Positions 27,187-36,317 of a DNA stretch of 64,000 bases are shown here, piece after piece. The position numbers were made by a program, and so were the translations under genes. The DNA comes from Methylobacterium currus (GTDB lineage Bacteria > Pseudomonadota > Alphaproteobacteria > Rhizobiales > Beijerinckiaceae). Positions within the stretch are counted from its first letter, which is position 1, and each line of letters starts with the position of its first letter. The notes beneath the pieces were generated by a model. That model ran no database searches and was not told where the DNA came from. It saw only the letters and a program-made list of their open reading frames with translations. The DNA lies in assembly GCF_003058325.1 (NCBI RefSeq), contig NZ_CP028843.1:3655501-3719500 (forward strand). Direction: 5' to 3'.

Positions 27187-27786
27187 ATGGCTGCCCATCC
27201 CAATGCCACGACCAACAAGCAGCCCGAGCAGGCTGAGAAGTTCGCCGACTCTGTCAAGGCAAGCATCAACGAGACCAGCGAGCAGGGCACTCAGTTCGCC
27301 GATGTCGCTCGCAGCGGCATGAGCCAGATGGCCGATCTCAATGAGAAGGCTGCCGAGAACGCCAAGCACATCATGCAGAAAAACGTCGACACCGCCTCTC
27401 AGCAGGCTCGCGAAGCGGCTGATCGGTTCACGCGTTCACTCGGGTTCACCGGGAAGGACAGCGAGCGCCTTGCTCGCCAGTCGAAGCAGAACATCGAAGC
27501 CATCACGCGCTGCGGTACGGTTCTGACCCAGGCCTACCAGGATGCTTCCCGCAACTGGTTCGATCTCGGTCAGAAGCAGTGGCAGCGCAACCTCAACGGC
27601 CTCAACAAGCTGATGCGCGCGACCTCGGTGCAGGAGTTCACCGCGATCCAGAGCGAACTGATCCGCGAAGGATTGCAGCACATGGTGCAGGACAGCAAGG
27701 TCATCGCCGAGGGCTCGGTCCGCGCGGTCGAGGAGGCCAGCAAGGCGTTCTCGAATACCACTCAGAGTCCCACACTCGTCCGCTGA
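27187..27786 (+). CDS. Phasin family protein
   Basis: A 199-residue, nearly all-helical protein rich in Ala, Gln, Lys and Glu, without Trp-rich or membrane parts. It matches the phasin pattern: an N-terminal coiled region with FADVARSGMSQMADLNEKAA, then SQQAREAADRF, and a C-terminal helix with SVQEFTAIQSELIREGLQHM. Phasins coat polyhydroxyalkanoate granules and control their size. The gene is monocistronic: an AT-rich promoter region lies upstream (26990-27180) and a strong terminator follows 48 bp after the stop. Confidence 0.88.
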   Translation: MAAHPNATTNKQPEQAEKFADSVKASINETSEQGTQFADVARSGMSQMADLNEKAAENAKHIMQKNVDTASQQAREAADRFTRSLGFTGKDSERLARQSKQNIEAITRCGTVLTQAYQDASRNWFDLGQKQWQRNLNGLNKLMRATSVQEFTAIQSELIREGLQHMVQDSKVIAEGSVRAVEEASKAFSNTTQSPTLVR

Positions 27787-27833
27787 GCTCGCTCGCCATC
27801 CGGGCGAGTATCCTGGAGCACACTAGAACCTCG

Positions 27834-27872
27834 AAGGGGCGGCTGATACAGCCGCCCCTTCTCTTTTTTCCA
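27834..27872 (+). terminator. Rho-independent terminator of the phasin gene
   Basis: A perfect 12-bp stem (AAGGGGCGGCTG, 27834-27845, with 27849-27860) around a 3-base loop is followed by TCTCTTTTTT. Confidence 0.93.
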
Positions 27873-27908
27873 CCGTCCGGCTCCGCGCCGCACGGCCCGG
27901 ATTGCGCC

Positions 27909-28334
27909 ATGTGCTTTCACGTCTTCAATATGATGCGGCTTGGCTTCGAGGCTCAAAAGGGGGTCGAGCTTCGGCTCATCAGGCGCGCCTGGGGCGGCGA
28001 GGACGGCGGCAACGAGGCAGCCTTGACGGTTGCAGACGAGATCGATGCCGCCGTTGAGGCGACAGGAACGCTGATGAGCGGAGGTTCGATCGAGACGGTT
28101 GTGTCTCGCTATCGAGAGCACGTGGCAGCGAACACGAAACGCTTGACCGAGATGGATGAGTGCCCGTCCGGCTGGCGCCGGATCCACTCCGGCGCTTCGT
28201 CCAGATCGGCAAACTTGGGCGAAGGGGACGGTCGAGGGCAGCGGCAAGCCGATGGCGGCGGTCCTGACGGCCGGCGAGCGGCACGAGCAGTTCGCGCTGA
28301 TGGACAAGGGCGCTGTGCGGCAACCGGGGCGTAG
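27909..28334 (+). CDS. Hypothetical protein, C-terminus probably truncated
   Basis: A 141-residue frame. The first 80 residues (FNMMRLGFEAQKGVELRL.., then ATGTLMSGGSIETVVSRYRE) look like a conserved small helical protein. The remainder, rich in Gly, Arg and Asp, reads like out-of-frame DNA and runs into an IS5-type remnant starting by 28394. It follows the phasin terminator and may relate to granule biology, but no domain is recognised. Confidence 0.5.
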   Translation: MCFHVFNMMRLGFEAQKGVELRLIRRAWGGEDGGNEAALTVADEIDAAVEATGTLMSGGSIETVVSRYREHVAANTKRLTEMDECPSGWRRIHSGASSRSANLGEGDGRGQRQADGGGPDGRRAARAVRADGQGRCAATGA

Positions 28335-28393
28335 CCGCCTCGCCTGCGTCCGCGCCGGGAGTTCGAGGCAATTCCAGCCCACCTGCCGGCTGC

Positions 28394-28648
28394 CGGCGCA
28401 AACAGCGGCGGATCGAACCGATTATCCCGACCCGCGAGGACCATCCGCGTCAGCCCGACTTCGACAAGGCCGCCTACCCGGAACGCAACAAGGTCGAGCG
28501 GCTGATCAACCGGCTCAAGCAGTATCGCCGCATCGCCACCTGCTACGAGAGGCGAGCCACCAACTACCTCGCCATGGTCACGCTCGGCATGATCATGCTC
28601 TGGCTTTCATGGGTTTGCAAAGACGCCCCCAGAACCGCAGTTTTGTAG
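28394..28648 (+). pseudogene. IS5-family transposase C-terminal remnant
   Basis: An 84-codon piece, open and in frame to TAG 28648, has the conserved tail of IS5-group transposases: ERNKVERLINRLKQYRRIAT, YERRATNYLAM and TLGMIMLWL. The N-terminal DDE part is missing, so it is inactive. Confidence 0.75.
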
Positions 28649-28763
28649 GATGATATCTGAAAATAATCATTTTTATTCGCAAACCCTTATTGCTTCGATC
28701 GGTCGAGGCGCCATATGCACATATGCATCTCGGCGATGGGCTGGGATCAATCCGGAGGGTGCG

Positions 28764-29207
28764 ATGCCCACCGACCTTCCTTCGCGACGACCTCCCTCTA
28801 GGGTTCACGGCATATCGACCCTGCGGATCGCGATCACCGGCATCCGGCTACGGCTGCTAGGCTGGCGCATCGAACAAGCCGTCGAAGAGCACGATCATGT
28901 AAAACTGCTCCAGGTCCTGAACACCTGGGTCGCCTTGCACCAGCGTACATCAGCGTTGCTGCATGACGAGGTTCCAGCAAATATGGACAGGGATAGAAAC
29001 CTGTTCTGCGATCGGCTCCGCGTGAGCGTATCGAAAATTATTCGGGAAGAGCGGCGCCTCGACCGGATTTCCAGCCGCTTGAAGCGGGATCGAATCAGGG
29101 GAAATATTCGTAGTTACCAAAGATCATACGCGATTGGGAAGGAATCTTATGATCGTACTTTATCTCTTTGGAGATGTATTTCTATGTCGTTCAATTCAAG
29201 GAGGTAG
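28764..29207 (+). CDS. Hypothetical protein, 147 residues
   Basis: A basic, helical protein (TLRIAITGIRLRLLGWRIEQ, then HDHVKLLQVLNTWVALHQR) with an Arg-rich C-terminal half. ATG 28764 follows CCGGAGGGTG. Its TAG stop lies within the ribosome site of the next gene, so the two form a small operon. No domain recognised. Base composition is more AT-rich than in the first 25 kb. Confidence 0.6.
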   Translation: MPTDLPSRRPPSRVHGISTLRIAITGIRLRLLGWRIEQAVEEHDHVKLLQVLNTWVALHQRTSALLHDEVPANMDRDRNLFCDRLRVSVSKIIREERRLDRISSRLKRDRIRGNIRSYQRSYAIGKESYDRTLSLWRCISMSFNSRR

Positions 29208-29209
29208 AG

Positions 29210-29476
29210 ATGGCGCAAAATTTCGATATCATAGAGTCGTTGATGCTTGATCATAGGCGGCTTGGTCGCCTGCTTCAGCTTATTGACAATGGTCGATGGT
29301 GGACTGACGACGAGCCTTGTCAAATCGATCTGTCGAAACTTGAAGACGCGGCTGGCCAAATCCGCGTCTCCATTGCGCGAATCGAGCTGTTGGTCGGGAA
29401 TGTGGGCATTCGGTCCGTGGCTGGCCAGGGTACGGCTGCACCACTGTCAGTACCACGGCTCATGGCGGAACTCTGA
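29210..29476 (+). CDS. Small hypothetical protein, 88 residues
   Basis: It starts MAQNFDIIESLMLDHRRLGR after a strong AAGGAGG site that contains the stop of the preceding gene. It is probably a helical pair (LQLIDNGRWWTDD, LEDAAGQIRVSIARIELL). The two genes are likely co-expressed; function unknown. Confidence 0.65.
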   Translation: MAQNFDIIESLMLDHRRLGRLLQLIDNGRWWTDDEPCQIDLSKLEDAAGQIRVSIARIELLVGNVGIRSVAGQGTAAPLSVPRLMAEL

Positions 29477-29947
29477 TCCCTCTCTTCGTGGACGGGAATC
29501 GTGGAAGGGAATCCCTTCTGCCTGCCTTACCGGGCACCTGATTCCTGAGCGGAGACGTATTGAGCGGAGAAGTATGACGATGCGGCCGCAGGGCTGAACT
29601 CTCACTCGGTGACCAGCCTGCCCCCCTCGGCTCCGGCACCGGCTTTGCCCGACGCTTCGTACCCGTGAACGGTTGGATGGATGCGGACCGCCGGATCCAG
29701 CTGGATGAGCGGCGCGGAATGGCTGCTCAGAAGGGATGCCACGTCGCCGGGGGCGCGAGCCGGTGTGAAAGCCCAAGGTGCGAGCCTCAGGGCGCCCCGG
29801 CACAACCTGGAAGCCAGGCTGTTCGCCGCCCGAGGCTGCGAAGATGCTCGTCTGCAGAGTATGGTCTTCGCTGTGCTTGCCGATCTCAAGCGACCCTGGG
29901 AACCGAGTCGCGCCCGATGGACAAGGCGTGAACGCCCGGCATCCAGG
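29477..29947. other. Gap without a supported gene
   Basis: Frames on both strands are open, as is usual in GC-rich DNA, but none shows a ribosome site or a recognisable protein. Confidence 0.5.
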
Positions 29948-30030
29948 TGTGTAGTCCCGGAGGGTGATGGTGCGTCCTCCGCCTGACGCGTCAGCGCCGG
30001 TGATGCACCATCACCCTCCGGGACTACACA
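29948..30030. repeat. Perfect 26-bp inverted repeat with a nested palindrome
   Basis: Arms 29948-29973 and 30005-30030 are exact reverse complements, beginning TGTGTAGTCCCGGAGG. The 31-bp spacer holds the perfect palindrome CTGACGCGTCAG (29983-29994). It could be two facing ends of a lost IS, a MITE-like element or a large cruciform. No coding sequence is supported across it. Confidence 0.9.
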
Positions 30031-30426
30031 TCAAGGCCGATGAGAGCTGCGCCTGGGCCGCGCGATCGGCCCGCTCCCTTGTCGTCCCCCGACCCGCCGC
30101 CCTCGACTACTTGGAAATCTTCGATTCAGATCAGCCTGGATAGCTCCGGGCGGCTGGCCGCCCGCGGAACGCCGGTCTGGTTCGTCCACCAGCCCCCCGC
30201 CGGAGAGTCCGGCAACGGCGCCCGGTGCTCACCTGAAGCCCGTTGATGGCCACCTGCCAAGAGCGCGTGATTTCAGCAAGCAGGATAGCGCCATAGAGAA
30301 GTAATCAGCCTTGCCGAATGCCATCACAAATGCCGGCGTTCGCCTTGCTCGCAATATGTGTTTACAGGATCAAGATAAAAATTTCTACTCAACAGTTCGA
30401 CTGGATCGTCGGCGATTGCTCGGCTT
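30031..30426. other. Gap without a supported gene
   Basis: Only overlapping short frames with no recognisable product. It lies between the inverted repeat and the end of the 30427-30666 gene. Confidence 0.5.
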
Positions 30427-30666
30427 TCAGGGGCGATCCGAGTATGGCGGAACGTCGACAAGCGTCGCGATCAAGCGAAGCAGAGCTTGTTGCTCAGGCT
30501 TTCCGCTTCCGTCGCTCAAGAACGCCGCAAGCTCTATGTGGCGGAGACGGCCGCCTGACGGACTGTTGGGCTGATGGATGATGAAAGCCCTGCCATTGCC
30601 CGGCTCTCGGCCCAGATACCAGCAGTCTCCGCTTGGACTCTGATATAGTTCGCGGCGGTTCGACAT
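30427..30666 (-). CDS. Small hypothetical protein, 79 residues
   Basis: The protein starts MSNRRELYQSPSGDCWYLGR and continues with FIIHQPNSPSGGRLRHIELA and FLSDGSGKPEQQALLRLI. This compact pattern is familiar from small conserved proteins of Methylobacterium and Bradyrhizobium. An AGGAG site lies about 8 bp upstream of ATG 30666. Function unknown. Confidence 0.75.
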   Translation of the reverse strand: MSNRRELYQSPSGDCWYLGREPGNGRAFIIHQPNSPSGGRLRHIELAAFLSDGSGKPEQQALLRLIATLVDVPPYSDRP

Positions 30667-30900
30667 GGGTGAGAACTCCTGCTGTGCATCCAATATATGT
30701 CAATCGGGTCGGATTTGCAGGCTGATTATCCATAAAATAATACTACTATTTTCTTGATATTTTATCTCAAATGTGAAAGGGGCTCGACCTGCAGGCCCTC
30801 ATATCGTCTCGTCGCGTCGACGGCTCCCAAACCTCGACGACGGGGCTGGCGGGTCGGTCCCTGGCAGGGTGTACAGCCCGGCCCGCCAACTGGACAGCCG

Positions 30901-31131
30901 ATGCCGACCAGCCATGTTGAAGCCTGGATCTTCGGACCCGACATCCGTTCGAGCGTGAAAGGAGTTTACCGTGACGGTGAACCAATCGGCCGCGTGCGAC
31001 GTTGGCGCGCGGAAGATTCCGACGACCTGACGGGCGAATGGTTCACCGTTGAACGGCGGAGAAGCGGCCTTTACGTGCCAAGGGAGGACATGCACGAAGA
31101 GTTCCAAGACGCTCTTGAGCGGATCGCATAA
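30901..31131 (+). CDS. Small hypothetical protein, 76 residues
   Basis: It starts MPTSHVEAWIFGPDIRSSVK and ends with an acidic helix (REDMHEEFQDALERIA). The frame is open further upstream, but protein-like sequence begins only at 30901. No domain recognised. Confidence 0.5.
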   Translation: MPTSHVEAWIFGPDIRSSVKGVYRDGEPIGRVRRWRAEDSDDLTGEWFTVERRRSGLYVPREDMHEEFQDALERIA

Positions 31132-31270
31132 TACGGTCCCGTGCTGTGAGCGCGGGCGCTTACGCGACGAATACAGCAGCGCTCATTCTCGCCTGCATTC
31201 TGCGCCGCACGCGGTGAGTTTAGCCGGCACACCGTCGGTCGAAGATGACCTGCCGCTCACCTGCCATCCA

Positions 31271-31492
31271 TCATGTACCGTCGTGCGAACTCGGCACATG
31301 GGCTGTGGCGGCAGCCTCGTCTGTTTGGAATGCGCTGGATCGCGACAGCGAGGGTCCAAAATCCTCAGCGGTGACGAATGTCTTGGTCTGCTCTAACAAT
31401 GCACGAGACCTCTTGATGGTGTCCCGAGACGTTTCGATCAACCAGATATCATAGCCAGTACCCGGAAGGCGCTTGCGGGACATCTCCACCAT
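31271..31492 (-). CDS. Small hypothetical protein, 73 residues
   Basis: The start MVEMSRKRLPGTGYDIWLIE is followed by a basic helix SRDTIKRSRALLEQTK and a Ser/Ala-rich tail. It resembles small orphan proteins of the genus but has no known domain. Confidence 0.5.
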   Translation of the reverse strand: MVEMSRKRLPGTGYDIWLIETSRDTIKRSRALLEQTKTFVTAEDFGPSLSRSSAFQTDEAAATAHVPSSHDGT

Positions 31493-31689
31493 GACGGCGA
31501 TCCTCGCGGTGCAGGCGGGAGCGCACGTCTCTCTCGGCCACCAGCGCCTACAGGTTCGGATCGGCTGGCGATGCCAGCATCTTGCGCTCACTGCGCAGAA
31601 TGTCCAAGCGAAGCATCGCCGCCAGCCGGAGGCATGATCGATGGTGCCCGTACGGTTTCCACGCTGTGCCCGCGGCCGTGTCCTCGCCC

Positions 31690-31838
31690 TGCCTGATACG
31701 CGTCGATGAAAAGGATGACTCGGTCATCGGTCGCCCGGCCGAGGTGCGCGCCGACGGCGAGCGCATCGAGTTCCGCCAGGCCGGGCGCATCCTCGCCGAG
31801 CACCCACGAGCCTTCGGCCGCGGCCAGGCGGTCTACTT
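31690..31838 (+). pseudogene. IS21-family istA C-terminal remnant
   Basis: The plus-strand frame reads IRVDEKDDSVIGRPAEVRAD, then IEFRQAGRILAEHPRAFGRG. This matches the C-terminal region of IS21 IstA-type transposases. It stops abruptly at about 31838, exactly where the minus-strand paralogue of the 47142-47516 gene loses its end, so the IS fragment truncated that gene. Confidence 0.6.
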
Positions 31839-32146
31839 CCCCAGCTTGATCCACTCGGGCGTGACCTCGTGCATGTCGGCCGACCACGGGATCCGGATGC
31901 CGCAGAGATCGCCGCGGACGGCGCCGGTAACCGGGGCCCGACGCCGAACAGCCGCAGCGTGTCCCATCCTGCGGCGTGCGCCTGCATCCCCCACCGCTCG
32001 ACGACCTCGCCGCAGCGCCGGTGCGTCTCGCCCTCTTCGTCGGAGCGGAGGCCGGGACGGGGCGGCGGGCCGGGGGAGAGGCTGGCGAGGCCGCGAGACA
32101 TTTCGAGGACGGTGGCGGGAAAGGCAGGGGAGGCGGAAGCCCTCAT
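31839..32146 (-). pseudogene. Broken copy of the 47142-47516 hypothetical gene
   Basis: Starting at ATG 32146 the frame matches the intact paralogue (MSRGLASLSPG.., then VERWGMQAHAAGWDTLRLFG). It then shifts frame after FGVGP (GAVRGDLCGI.. is in another frame) and ends in a stop right after EWIKLGK, where an IS21 remnant begins. The intact copy continues for about 25 further residues. Confidence 0.7.
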
Positions 32147-32430
32147 GCTGATTCGCGTAGCCTGGGCCGAGATGGAGGGGACCGGCAGATGTGCCGGGAA
32201 TTGTGCCGGCATATCCGGAACGCCCAAGGCTGCAAACGGACACCGCAGAGAAACTGTGCCGGCGTTTGTGCGTCCGCGCTTCGCGTTCCGTTACCGCCCG
32301 GGCGGGCCGGCACCTGGCCGGTCCCGCCGCAGGTCCGGCACTGGTCCTGCCGCGTCTCGGTGTGTCGGTCCTCCTGGGTGCTCTCGCCGGTGGCGGAGCA
32401 GGTCGGGCACGGGACTTCGATCGTGGTCAT
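32143..32430 (-). CDS. Small DnaJ-type zinc-finger protein
   Basis: A 95-residue frame starting MTTIEVPCPTCSATGE with a second half-site QCRTCGGTGQV, i.e. two CxxCxGxG motifs as in the DnaJ zinc-binding region. The last 45 residues look unstructured. The ATG overlaps the true stop of the upstream gene (TGATG), indicating coupling. Its 3' end overlaps the start of the pseudogene at 32146. It probably belongs to a phage-type operon. Confidence 0.55.
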   Translation of the reverse strand: MTTIEVPCPTCSATGESTQEDRHTETRQDQCRTCGGTGQVPARPGGNGTRSADAQTPAQFLCGVRLQPWAFRICRHNSRHICRSPPSRPRLRESA

Positions 32431-32917
32431 CAAGCATCCTCCCCGCAGCCGCGCCCAATCGTCTTCCCGCCGTCCCCGGGGTTGGTGAAGTCGCGCCAGT
32501 GGACCCAGCCGCGCGGGCAGTGGAAACCCCACGCCGGATGCGCGGGCCGGTGATGAAGAGGGGCCAGCAGGCGCCGTGCGTCAGTTCAATCCGGTGGGCG
32601 TGGCTGGCGCCGCGGAACTTGAACCCACCAGCCTGCCGCTCGGTCCGCACATGCACGCCGCCAGCGGCGATCGTCTCTTCAGTGTACCGCCTGTCGAGCA
32701 GCAGCGAGACATTCCACCAGGGGTGATCGTGCAGTGCCCGATCGTCGTCCGATCGCAGGAAGTGGTGCAAGTAGATGTTGAAGAAGCGGTTGCGCGGGAT
32801 CACCCACCAGCGCCGGATATACGGATCGGCTTCGCCTCCGATCATCACGTCGGGCGGACGGCGATCGGCGATCGCGAGAAGTCGCGACCGGACAAAGTTG
32901 AATAGGACCTTGGTCAT
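32430..32917 (-). pseudogene. Phage-type conserved protein, frameshifted near its end
   Basis: From ATG 32917 the frame shows a conserved phage-associated pattern: RRWWVIPRNRFFNIYLHHFL, DDDRALHDHPWWNVSLLL and RGASHAHRIELTHG. Clustered His residues suggest a cupin-like beta-barrel. After GPRIR the frame shifts by one base near 32535; the correct continuation (WGFHCPRGWVHWRDFTN) is in the next frame and ends at 32430, overlapping the next start. One missing base explains it. Confidence 0.6.
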
Positions 32918-32937
32918 CAGGTCTACCTCTCAGCCCG

Positions 32938-33294
32938 TCAAAGGGTGGGAAAGCCGTCGTGGGTGACGCCGTCGAGGAGGCGGCCGGCCCTCTTCTTGCC
33001 GACGCGCAGCATCACGGCGCCGCGACCGCCGCAGCGGCTCTCATCGCCAGCGCCTACGTCGCCGTTGGGCCAAAGCACCAGACCGTTAGAGGCCATGGCG
33101 CCGGCCAGGCCGGGCGAATGCATCCAGGCCCCTTGTTGCTTGAACAGGAACGGCACCCCCGCGGCCGCGCACTGGTCGCGCAGGGAGCGGGCCCATTCGC
33201 CATGATGCGCGAGGCATTGACGGCACTCTTCGGTGACGCGCGCGCCACCACGCTGCTGGCCCCGTCCCAGGCCTGAGGCAATGGCGACCAACAT
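32938..33294 (-). pseudogene. DUF5131-like phage protein (Gp37 type), C-terminal fragment
   Basis: The frame holds EWARSLRDQCAAAGVPFLFK followed by QQGAWM and a C-terminal GRLLDGVTHDGFP, which match the end of phage Gp37/DUF5131 proteins. The N-terminal radical-SAM-like cysteine part is absent, so it is a truncated remnant. It overlaps the start of the plus-strand phage gene at 33281. Confidence 0.45.
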
Positions 33295-33946
33295 CCTTGC
33301 GATCCAGCCGCGGCGGCAGGATCTGCGCACTTCAGCGAGCGAGGACTGGACCGACGCGTTTCCGCTCGTCCAAGCCGGTCCCGCCGCCATCGTGGCCAGG
33401 ACGGGCAATCGGGGAGACGGAGCGCTCACGGTCTCGGCTGTCGCGCCCTACGTCGAACTCGGCCCGCACGTCGTCTTGGTGACGAGCGCGACCGGAGGCG
33501 TGACGCTATTCAGCGTCACCGAGCCCGGCGGCATGCTCATCGGGCGAGGCATGGCGGGCCCGCCCGTCACGGTCGGCGGTCTGACCCTCTCCCTTACACC
33601 GGGCACCGCCCCGTTCGTGGCTGGAGACGCATGGGGGGTGCAACCCACCACCCAGATGATCGACGACGCCGGCATCGATTACGTCCTGCAGATCCGCCAG
33701 AGCCAAACGTCTCCGGTGGTCACCCTCGAAGCCGTGTCGCAGCCGCCCGGCGGCACCTTGCAGACTTTGATCCCGGGCCGGGGCTGTGGCATGCCGACCC
33801 TGCTGGTTCCCGACTTGATGATGGCACCGGTGCGGTTCCCGCCCGGATCCTACGTCTACGAGCTGCTCGCCCTCGCCGACGGCCGTCGCAAGAGCGCCTA
33901 TTTCGGCAATCTCGAGCACGTGGACGGCGTGGCCTACCTGCCCTGA
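33281..33946 (+). CDS. Phage-type structural protein, 221 residues
   Basis: It starts MATNILAIQPRRQDLRTSAS. The sequence is beta-rich with many Gly, Val and Thr (VSAVAPYVELGPHVVLVTSA; GGLTLSLTPGTAPFVAGDAW) and resembles tail or baseplate-associated proteins. It is the first gene of a seven- to eight-gene plus-strand run (33.3-40.1 kb). No specific family can be named. Confidence 0.55.
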   Translation: MATNILAIQPRRQDLRTSASEDWTDAFPLVQAGPAAIVARTGNRGDGALTVSAVAPYVELGPHVVLVTSATGGVTLFSVTEPGGMLIGRGMAGPPVTVGGLTLSLTPGTAPFVAGDAWGVQPTTQMIDDAGIDYVLQIRQSQTSPVVTLEAVSQPPGGTLQTLIPGRGCGMPTLLVPDLMMAPVRFPPGSYVYELLALADGRRKSAYFGNLEHVDGVAYLP

Positions 33947-33953
33947 GGAGCCG

Positions 33954-34715
33954 ATGCCCTTTGCAACACACAACGCGGCCGGCGAGCCGGTCGTCATCCC
34001 GATCGGCGGGCCGCCCGGCCCACCGGGCGGTGAGGGCCCCGACGGGCGTTCCGCATATCAGATTGCGGTCGAATCGGGCGGCGACACTGGCAGCGAGACC
34101 GATTTCGCGGCGATGCTCGCCACCGCAGGCTCGGGCGGCAATATGGCGACGCGCACCGCCGCGGTGCCGATCCGGGCGAGCTGCTGCGTCGTCGATGTCA
34201 GAGGCAATACGTGCGCGCCGGCTGACCCAAGCGACCCAACCCAGTGCGGCAAGCTCCTCGGCTTCGTGCGCGACGCGACCAGCCAGGGACAGAGCGCCGC
34301 CATCACGACACTTGGTCCGGTTCAGGGGGCGGTCGGCAACTTCGGGCTGGGTGACCGCCTGTGGATCGCCGCCGGGGGCGGACTCACCCGCGTGCCGCCC
34401 GCGATGGGCTGGCGGCAATGCGTCGGCGTGGCGACAGACGCGTCTACGATCCTGTTCCGGCCTGAGCGAGCTGCGCTCTACAACCCAGTCTCGCCGCTGG
34501 TCCTGATCGGTGGCGCGGACCAGGGCGCCGTTGCCGCGCTGATCGCTGCGGCATTCGCAGCCAACCCGCAGGCACTGGCTGCTGTGCTCGCCGGGGTATT
34601 CGACGCCCTCCCCCCGCTTCCGGTCGACCTGTCGACCGTCCCCGCCGCCGGCGGCCTGTACCGTGACGGCGATGCCAACGGCTACCGCCTTGTGCGCCTC
34701 TCTCCCGCGAGCTGA
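33954..34715 (+). CDS. Phage tail-fibre-like protein with a collagen-like stretch
   Basis: A 253-residue protein. Near its N-terminus it has the collagen-like GGPPGPPGGEGPDG, common in phage fibres, followed by an adhesin-type segment (GNFGLGDRLWIAAGGGLTRV). A hydrophobic Ala-rich stretch (VAALIAAAFAANPQALAAVL) lies before the C-terminus. It starts 8 bp after the preceding stop. It probably acts in host attachment. Confidence 0.55.
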   Translation: MPFATHNAAGEPVVIPIGGPPGPPGGEGPDGRSAYQIAVESGGDTGSETDFAAMLATAGSGGNMATRTAAVPIRASCCVVDVRGNTCAPADPSDPTQCGKLLGFVRDATSQGQSAAITTLGPVQGAVGNFGLGDRLWIAAGGGLTRVPPAMGWRQCVGVATDASTILFRPERAALYNPVSPLVLIGGADQGAVAALIAAAFAANPQALAAVLAGVFDALPPLPVDLSTVPAAGGLYRDGDANGYRLVRLSPAS

Positions 34716-34721
34716 TCTCCG

Positions 34722-36314
34722 ATGCCTCGTGCCGCCAACCTGCGCGTTGCGCTCGCGCTCTCAACCGCGCTCGTCCCCGCCGCCGCCATGCCGCGCGACC
34801 TGCCGGCCTATCGTGGTCCGGTCGATACCGGCACCGGACTGTACCGGTCCTTGCTGGACTGGTTCAGTGACCGCGCCAACGTGCTCGCGTTCCCGGGCGC
34901 CGACCTGTCGCAGAAATTCGCCGCGGCCTGTGCCGCGCTGCCGAGCACCGGCGGGACGATCTACCTGCCGAAGGGCATGCCGCCGGCGAACGGCCGCCTG
35001 GTCTGCAACGGCAAGTCGGTCAGCCTGAAGGGTGACGGCCCGGGCGTCAGCCAGATCGTGTTCACCTCCGCGGCTGCCGGCGCCGCCGGTACCGCCCTGT
35101 CGCCGGGTGACGCGCTGCGGCCGATCACGATCGACGGCCTCACCCTCACCACGGCCGTCGATCAGGTCAACGGCAACGCCGCGATCACCCTGCGCTACGG
35201 CTCGGCGCCCTCGAGCATCTTCAAGGGCCCGCGCGTCACCAACGTCGAGATCGCAGGCGCCGGCAACAACGCGACCTACTGGGACAGGGGCATCGACGCC
35301 TACAACATCTGGGGCTTCGACTTCCACGGCCTCAACATCCGCGGCAAGGACGTCGGCGGAGCGACGGCTTTCCCAAGCGCCGGCATGGGCGCCGCGATCA
35401 GCATCACGGGCGAGAACGGCGGCGGCTGCTCGGACGGCAAGATCTCGGGCGTCAACGCTGTCTTCGCCAGGTACGTCGGCTATGTCTCGGGCGACTGCGA
35501 AGGACTGCACTGGACGGACAATACGGGCGTCCCCGTCGATCAGGGCATTACCTGGCCCGATGCCAAGGGCTATCCAGGCTTTTTCATCTCGAACAATCAT
35601 TTCAACACGTTCTCGACCGCCATCGCGATCTCGGGCGCACAGCAGGGGTTCATCACCGGCAACCTGCTCTACAAGTGGACCGGGTCGGCGCAGGACTGGC
35701 GCGGCATCGTGCTCGGCACCGCTGTCGGCGGCGGCACGACCTACTATGCCACCGACAACATCGTGCGCGGCAACACCCTGTTCGGGTATTCGGGCGGCGG
35801 CGCCGCCGGCGGCAGCTCGGTCGGCCTTGATGCGTCGGGCGGCGACGGCAACATGATCGCCGTCAACCGGTTCGTCCGGATGGATTGGGTGTTCAACTTC
35901 GGCGGGATTGGCTCGACCAACGTCGTGACCGACAATACCGCGGTCGCGACGGGGTCGGGCTGGCAGAAGAACATCGGCTTCAATACGATCAGCCGCAATA
36001 ACGTGCCGGTCGCTGCGGGTAACGATCCGAATTACATTCCGTTTGGAACTGGATCGGCTACATTTAATGTCGGCGCGTGGTTCCAGAAGGTATTTTATAC
36101 CAATAACCCGTCCACTGCCGTGACGATGACGGATTTTACCAATGCCGAGGTTGGCCGGCAGATCACGATTATCGCACAGGATGCCAACACGACCATCGCG
36201 AACAACGCGCGCATCCGTCTCAAAGGCGGAACGAATATGACGATGGTATCGGGAGCATCCCTGACACTGCTCAATACCGGGTCGTACTGGCAGGAAATTG
36301 GCCGCTCTCAGTAG
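34722..36314 (+). CDS. Tailspike-like right-handed beta-helix protein
   Basis: A 530-residue protein with a hydrophobic N-terminus (VALALSTALVPAAAMPRDLP) that could be a signal peptide. A pectate-lyase superfamily motif follows (SQKFAAACAALPSTGGTIYL, then PKGMPPA). A long series of Asn/Gly-rich turns follows (NNHFNTFSTAIAISG, GFITGNLLYKW, TDNIVRGNTLFGY), as in parallel beta-helices of tailspikes. The end (TIIAQDANTTIANNARIRLK) is typical of phage beta-helix C-termini. It probably binds or cleaves a surface polysaccharide. Confidence 0.7.
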   Translation: MPRAANLRVALALSTALVPAAAMPRDLPAYRGPVDTGTGLYRSLLDWFSDRANVLAFPGADLSQKFAAACAALPSTGGTIYLPKGMPPANGRLVCNGKSVSLKGDGPGVSQIVFTSAAAGAAGTALSPGDALRPITIDGLTLTTAVDQVNGNAAITLRYGSAPSSIFKGPRVTNVEIAGAGNNATYWDRGIDAYNIWGFDFHGLNIRGKDVGGATAFPSAGMGAAISITGENGGGCSDGKISGVNAVFARYVGYVSGDCEGLHWTDNTGVPVDQGITWPDAKGYPGFFISNNHFNTFSTAIAISGAQQGFITGNLLYKWTGSAQDWRGIVLGTAVGGGTTYYATDNIVRGNTLFGYSGGGAAGGSSVGLDASGGDGNMIAVNRFVRMDWVFNFGGIGSTNVVTDNTAVATGSGWQKNIGFNTISRNNVPVAAGNDPNYIPFGTGSATFNVGAWFQKVFYTNNPSTAVTMTDFTNAEVGRQITIIAQDANTTIANNARIRLKGGTNMTMVSGASLTLLNTGSYWQEIGRSQ

Positions 36315-36317
36315 AGA

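Noticed and set aside
31588..31887. Minus-strand 99-codon frame
   Set aside because: It is antisense to the IS21 istA remnant and shows no family of its own.
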